Assembly (NCBI GenBank): GCA_022226955.1
Contig: CP092079.1
Location: 3,584,719 to 3,635,119 of the forward strand
DNA length: 50,401 bases
Direction of reading: 5' to 3'
Origin: Nitrospira sp.
Lineage (GTDB): Bacteria; Nitrospirota; Nitrospiria; Nitrospirales; Nitrospiraceae
The position numbers were made by a program, and so were the translations under genes. The notes below the pieces were generated by a model. That model made no database searches. It saw only the letters and a list, made by a program, of their open reading frames with translations, and was not told the DNA's origin. Positions 49,601-50,401 of this stretch are shown in pieces; position 1 is the first letter of the stretch, and each line of letters starts with the position of its first letter.

Positions 49601-50401
49601 TGACGGCTAGCGGAGGCGTTGGACGATTGGGCTACGCGGTTGCAAGTTATATCAATGGCACGTTGACGGTGAATCAGAAAGCACTGACCTATGCGGGGAC
49701 GGCGGCGAATAAAGGCTACGACGGGAATACGACGGCAAGCCTGACGCATGCACTGAGCGGGCTGGTAGCGGGCGATGCGGTGACGGTGAGCGGCACCGGA
49801 GCCTTTGCGAATAAGCAGGTGGGCACGGGCAAGACGGTGTCGGTGGCCGGTCTGACGACGAGCGGCGCCGACAGCGGCAACTACAGTTTGGGGGGGACGG
49901 CCTCGACGACGGCGAACATTACGGCGAAGGCGGCGACGGTGAGCGGCCTGACGGCGGCGAATAAAGTCTACGATGGGACGACGGCGGCGACGGTGAGTCA
50001 TAGCGGCGTGAGTTTCAGTGGCCTGGTGGCGGGGGATACCGTAACGGCGAGTGGGACCAGCGGAAGCTTTGCAACCAAGACGGTCGGCACGGGCAAGACG
50101 GTGACGTTGAGCGGGACGACGTACAGTGGATTGGACGCGGGCAACTATACGTTTACGGATCAAACTAGCACCACGGCGAACATTACGGCGAAGGCGCTGA
50201 CCTATACGGGGACGGCGGCGAATAAGGTGTACGACGGGAATACGACGGCAAGCCTGACGCATGCACTGAGCGGGGTGGTCGCAGGCGATACGGTGACGAC
50301 GGCGAGCGGGACCGGAGCCTTTGCGGATAAGCAGGTGGGCACGGGCAAGACGGTGTCGGTGACCGGGTTGACGACAAGCGGCGCCGACAGCGGCAACTAC
50401 A
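40690..50401 (+). CDS. Giant TpsA adhesin (filamentous hemagglutinin-like), 3' truncated by window
   Basis: One frame runs open from the ATG at 40690 to the window end: 3,237 codons without a stop. An extended signal peptide (to about FAEPP, residue 51) is followed by the TPS secretion domain (about 55-300; VLLNRILGDQATQIFGRLSA, then TNPNGFYF at 137-144, where most TpsA proteins have NPNGI/L). Then come beta-helix repeats with a tandem duplication (486-1430), autotransporter-type PATR repeats (about 2070-2650) split by a LamG-like domain (about 2157-2390), and MBG/YDG repeats (from about 2910). It should be exported by the TpsB encoded just upstream and act as a surface adhesin. The C-terminus is outside the window. 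Only a weak ribosome-binding site precedes the start. Confidence 0.9.
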   Translation, partial: MSQWRSSQAFQPRRIQLGRERSVGLVRTALCLLSALMVSLMPGPPVGFAEPPTPAQLPMGERVVGGAATVTRQPATMTIDQHTSRAAIEWQSFDIGSQARVDIRQPSSDSVLLNRILGDQATQIFGRLSANGQVYLTNPNGFYFSPSASVNVGGLVATTHQLSLEDFLAGRERFTRQGASGRILNEGELKAAMGGYIALLAPEIRNHGVIVAELGTVALAAGEAYELRFDPTRRLEGLRVEPATIATLVENRQAVLSPGGLIVLSALGMDRLQGGVVKTDGLLEASSLVSKGGRIILEGDAIMLGTSSRTLATGATGGGEVLVGGGWQGSGAIRQATTVTMGSGALVDASATTKGDGGTVVLWSDVQNPGSMTRVQGTVRARGGDEGGEGGRIETSGAQVEIEGATINAGAPKGEGGQWLIDPYNYTIDAGAAGTISNSLGNDTLVTIDTTNNTGPGAGASGVGNIAVTSAITKSSGTGDVTLMLKAHNDITVSSPLTATSGKMNVVLLADQDGSGSGRIDVGANIGTNGGGLWMGGNYLTNTSGSTSWVPFAGAAPLTVGGGYAVASASLGTGVQIGYGVTLGTGGGNVAAYGYSTGVEGNTSTGILLNRATVTTGGGDLFFDGISNYSSGSVTTAKGVAIHNSSIVSTDAGQLSIRGELKSTSNFTNGVGLWIGHNFQATTSTNNGSATLSTTSGAINLSGIGADSGGSSWRNGLMVTTSGGGDQISIRSVSGAITLGGQANFSASTTDTVGLLLQTANTNPLNTIGVTSQTGQVALRGSNTQETGQNENAIRLTAYSANQIRIGHNGTDAYSGNILIEGNSLQQLNTNTGSSGSIAVEGTGSLTIQSQGDSFTNLRAGSSTLTFDDDWNFGTGHNSFTFGKSTNTLPLTLSNALSVAGPIRLHTGGLTLNGALTSSADGDILLRAIGASGAGDLTVASAITKSGGTGASTLQLQAHNDITISSPLTATSGKMNVVLLADQDGSGSGRIDVGANIGTNGGGLWMGGNYSTNTSGSTSWVPFAGAAALTVGDGYAAASTGLGSGLQLQNGVSLTTQGGHLAGYGYSSVLSSASSTGVLVGAATVNTGGGNLTLDGIGNYTAGIAGFASGTELRSGSTVTTGAGNLSIRGELKNTSNFSNGAGLWLGQDWGAATSNLSGFGHVTLSTTSGALDLTGIGASASGSGTGTGWRHGLIALPRSLGDEVRISTVSGNITLDGSATNAASSGADSSGLQLQVASPAMAISVTSQTGNITLRGSNSHVTSQYDNAIRFTTDNTAGNIRIGYDGTNAYSGNILIEGDSIQQRNNNAGSGSIAIRSTGGLTIRSLGPTFTRLRAGDSGTLTFDDDWNFGTSLGSFTFGKSTNTMPLTLSNALSVAGPISLYGGDMALNANLTSSNTGDIFIKSNTATNTSIVLANGASILKTGGARSKLTLQGDGRLQLYGQIAASGSTPLDVVLWSDYRNLEQGGVSIFNNVTTNGGHFWAGGSDSDGGSSVWNGLTVGNGPSNGAFERNWNALDLGSAVTTGGGDVLLRTGAPYSSGARGVGLISNATINAGSGQVTVIGDQIAGGSNKLTLNSTGRFTWAPEGGDFGGAFTWSGSTSGGNFTGTGSAANLIVNGIANLSGLTLGRYTGTGLAGDTVLTGITNSNDITIGSATTIAGPISLYGGDITVNANLTSTANGTGNLLLKALGNITLAAGTTLQTNNSALTVWSDSDANSNGHILLGNSVTLNSANGLTSQATGGGHLTLGGGADADGRPDGPAFSTTVHGIQIGTTNASVSALYSGGGDIRLKGRTSTTSGADAYHGIGVFGALTAHSGEGAVAIDGQSADSYGVEFSRGFGSGTGLSITSSKSSGTAISVNGTTSAAAHGLVFDDNSTKLLQATGGGDIAIAGAGTGSNYGVWLQNTNVLANTGDILVNGQSGGLIINGSTLGKKAGTAVTSSSSDITLTGDTVATSSASAIDTTGALTVQPFGTSFSSALTWPLSGWTVANTISGLTLGKSGNTADLTIGSATSVAGPIMLYGGTVTLNAGLTTTNASTGDMSVTAATGMSGSGNVALADGRTLTVSQGGNSTYSGVISGTNANLVKSGTGTLSVGGASTYGGSTTVGGGILSLAAADRLPDSTALTVNAGATFSLNGFNETVGSIAGNGLIANGAVVRDGLVLWLDAGNTASYNGSGNTWYDLSGNGYHGTIEGSPAYSSANSLFTFATNSQYVRLSTLPANFLNTTVSGVSAVRGLTVFTVANFGTTSDSWERVVDLGNAGAGGNAPNHNIILSRFGTGSRLNFEIYTDTNQNNAHQTGDNSAITNNVKASYAGTADGTNFKVFRDGTLNTTTAHTTLPTETARADNFIGKSNWSADATFRGDIGTVMVYNRALSQAEIATNHQLLFNRAAATLTVGGNNASTTFDGRIENGVGTLNVVKQGSGTLTLTGANTYAGSTMVQAGMLRNGATDVVPRFSAVTVASGATWDLNSFNNAVGSVAGAGNISLGNGTLSTGSINTSTSFSGVLSGAGGISKSGTGTWTLSGANSYSGPTTVAGGTLASGATDTMPDSSAVTVNSGATLNLDGFSETLASLSGAGNVTLGSAALTTGGDNSNTLYSGVMSGAGSLTKAGSGTMTLTGANTYSGSTTVAAGTLAVGNGGSTGTLGSGVVTTNAALVLNRSGNVALSTVASNASGIGGTGSINATAAGDLTIDRSIGVNGPVTLTASTGNLVINSAVTSTGSTITLNAGNTITDGASGYLVADRLALLGGTVTLDHASNNVGTLAASGVGALTYVDSNAVTVGVVNPTGITATGPVRIETLSGDLTVTENITTSDTSDAAIVLNAGKSAAAGTSTGGNLLISGSPTVTVGTGGRATLYSGSVSGSTGLTALIGSGSGRFRYGSDEAATNYTSALGAGVYGIYREQPTATVTATSQTITYGDAVTLTTTLGGANGDTVAQAFSTAPTVAIGGSLSTSNNPTAGSHTLTASGGVGRLGYAVASYINGTLTVNQKALTYAGTAANKGYDGNTTASLTHALSGLVAGDAVTVSGTGAFANKQVGTGKTVSVAGLTTSGADSGNYSLGGTASTTANITAKAATVSGLTAANKVYDGTTAATVSHSGVSFSGLVAGDTVTASGTSGSFATKTVGTGKTVTLSGTTYSGLDAGNYTFTDQTSTTANITAKALTYTGTAANKVYDGNTTASLTHALSGVVAGDTVTTASGTGAFADKQVGTGKTVSVTGLTTSGADSGNY
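42148..43560 (+). repeat. TpsA tandem duplication, unit 1
   Basis: First copy of an in-frame unit of about 1,413 bp (471 codons). The opening 240 bp, which begin AHNDITVSSPLTATSGKMNV in protein, are nearly identical to unit 2; the later part keeps the same order of blocks (TSNFTNGVGLW, TSQTGQVALRGSN, NAYSGNILIEG-type, TFDDDWNFGT, LTLSNALSVAGPI) but has diverged. Confidence 0.8.
43561..44960 (+). repeat. TpsA tandem duplication, unit 2
   Basis: Second copy, directly adjacent to unit 1, beginning AHNDITISSPLTATSGKMNV. It includes TSNFSNGAGLW, TSQTGNITLRGSN, NAYSGNILIEGDSIQQ, TFDDDWNFGTS and LTLSNALSVAGPISLYGGD. The right boundary is approximate because similarity fades after the AGPISLYGGD block. 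Confidence 0.75.
46926..48640 (+). repeat. PATR-type autotransporter beta-strand repeats in TpsA
   Basis: At least four copies of the passenger-associated repeat: KSGTGTLSVGGASTYGGSTT, KQGSGTLTLTGANTYAGSTM, KSGTGTWTLSGANSYSGPTT and KAGSGTMTLTGANTYSGSTT, each followed by GxL..G..D..P.s.a.TV..GAT and then a G-S-(V/I)-x-G block. Copies 1 and 2 are separated by the LamG-like insert at 47160-47860; copies 2-4 are contiguous. This repeat is typical of type V secreted passengers. Confidence 0.85.
47160..47860 (+). other. LamG-like (concanavalin A-fold) domain inside TpsA
   Basis: About 235 residues that interrupt the PATR array. VRDGLVLWLDAGNTASYNGS, WYDLSGNGYHGTIEG, FNFEIYTDTN-type strands, FKVFRDGTLN and the closing GDIGTVMVYNRALSQAEIAT are the standard LamG/laminin-G-like signature ('LW.DLSGNG.HG' and 'G.I..V..YNRALS..EI'). 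These jellyroll domains bind carbohydrate or protein ligands, so this may be the ligand-binding tip of the adhesin. Confidence 0.8.
49681..50401 (+). repeat. MBG/YDG-type repeats at the distal end of TpsA
   Basis: Three consecutive modules with the motifs NKGYDGNTTASLTHALSG, NKVYDGTTAATVSHSGVSFS and NKVYDGNTTASLTHALSG, each followed by G..VAGD.VT..GT.G.FA.K.VGTGKTV and SG.DSGNY or AGNY. Modules 1 (from 49681) and 3 (from 50194) are nearly identical at DNA level; module 2 (from 49930) is divergent. They belong to the YDG/MBG families found in stalks of large surface adhesins. The array continues past the window edge. Confidence 0.82.

Noticed and set aside
48685..50262. 525-codon antisense frame over the YDG/PATR part of TpsA
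   Set aside because: It is a shadow of the repetitive, stop-poor adhesin gene on the other strand: extremely Arg/Ala-rich, with repeated RRRP-type segments and no domain.
46926..50401. CRISPR or minisatellite appearance of the repeats in TpsA
   Set aside because: Repeats are in frame, degenerate and encode known adhesin modules; there are no unique spacers of constant length.

Overview
The window looks like chromosomal DNA of a Gram-negative, moderately GC-rich bacterium, most likely a Nitrospira-type nitrite oxidiser (phylum Nitrospirota). That placement is inference: it rests on outer-membrane biology (two-partner secretion, lipoprotein, Tat export), the compact thiS-cysK-E1-thrC-moaD-NIL-E1-JAMM sulfur operon, the DUF1800/DUF1501 pair and many small exported proteins of no known function. 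No rRNA is present to confirm it.

Layout. 1-640: 3' end of an IS3-type transposase abutting the tail of a broken RelE/ParE toxin. 1173-6276 (minus strand): an eight-gene sulfur-transfer operon with two ubiquitin-like sulfur carriers, two E1-like adenylyltransferases, a JAMM peptidase, cysteine synthase, threonine synthase and a NIL-domain protein. 6425-10168 (plus): a hypothetical protein, an exported PLD-type nuclease, a flavoprotein monooxygenase, a nucleotidyltransferase-like protein that has lost its metal-binding Asp residues, and a TPM-domain membrane protein. 10429-12434: an accessory island in which an intact DarT/DarG ssDNA ADP-ribosylation toxin-antitoxin pair sits between fragments of type I restriction genes (hsdS 3' end, hsdM 5' end). 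12558-20082: housekeeping and small genes (lipoprotein, DUF5069, DUF3386, histone H1-like tail protein, ClpS, Ca2+/H+ antiporter, HemW, FmdB). 20416-23999: DUF1800 and DUF1501 exported pair. 24082-25715: SUMF1-domain protein and a heme-oxygenase-fold diiron protein resembling CADD/PqqC. 26088-27881: secreted parallel beta-helix protein. 28140-30747: small proteins, two of them with SmpA/BamE-like motifs. 30882-34577: cobalamin-dependent methionine synthase MetH. 35289-36428: REC-HD-GYP response regulator. 36893-38330: rph, rdgB and tRNA-Pro(TGG), with the tRNA starting inside the last codons of rdgB. 38746-50401: a two-partner secretion locus, with TpsB transporter followed by a giant TpsA adhesin (more than 3,237 codons, running off the window).

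How the genes fit together. The sulfur operon can supply cysteine, and conceivably homocysteine, with sulfur carried as a C-terminal protein thiocarboxylate; MetH would then make methionine. One carrier ends in Gly-Gly while the other ends in Gly-Gly-Gly-Arg, which gives the JAMM peptidase of the same operon an obvious candidate substrate. The TpsB/TpsA locus is the largest investment in the window: its adhesin combines a TPS secretion domain, a roughly 1.4-kb in-frame tandem duplication, autotransporter-type beta-strand repeats interrupted by a LamG-like domain, and terminal MBG/YDG repeats. The best candidates for new biology are the composite sulfur-carrier operon, the CADD-like/SUMF1 pair and the modular TpsA.
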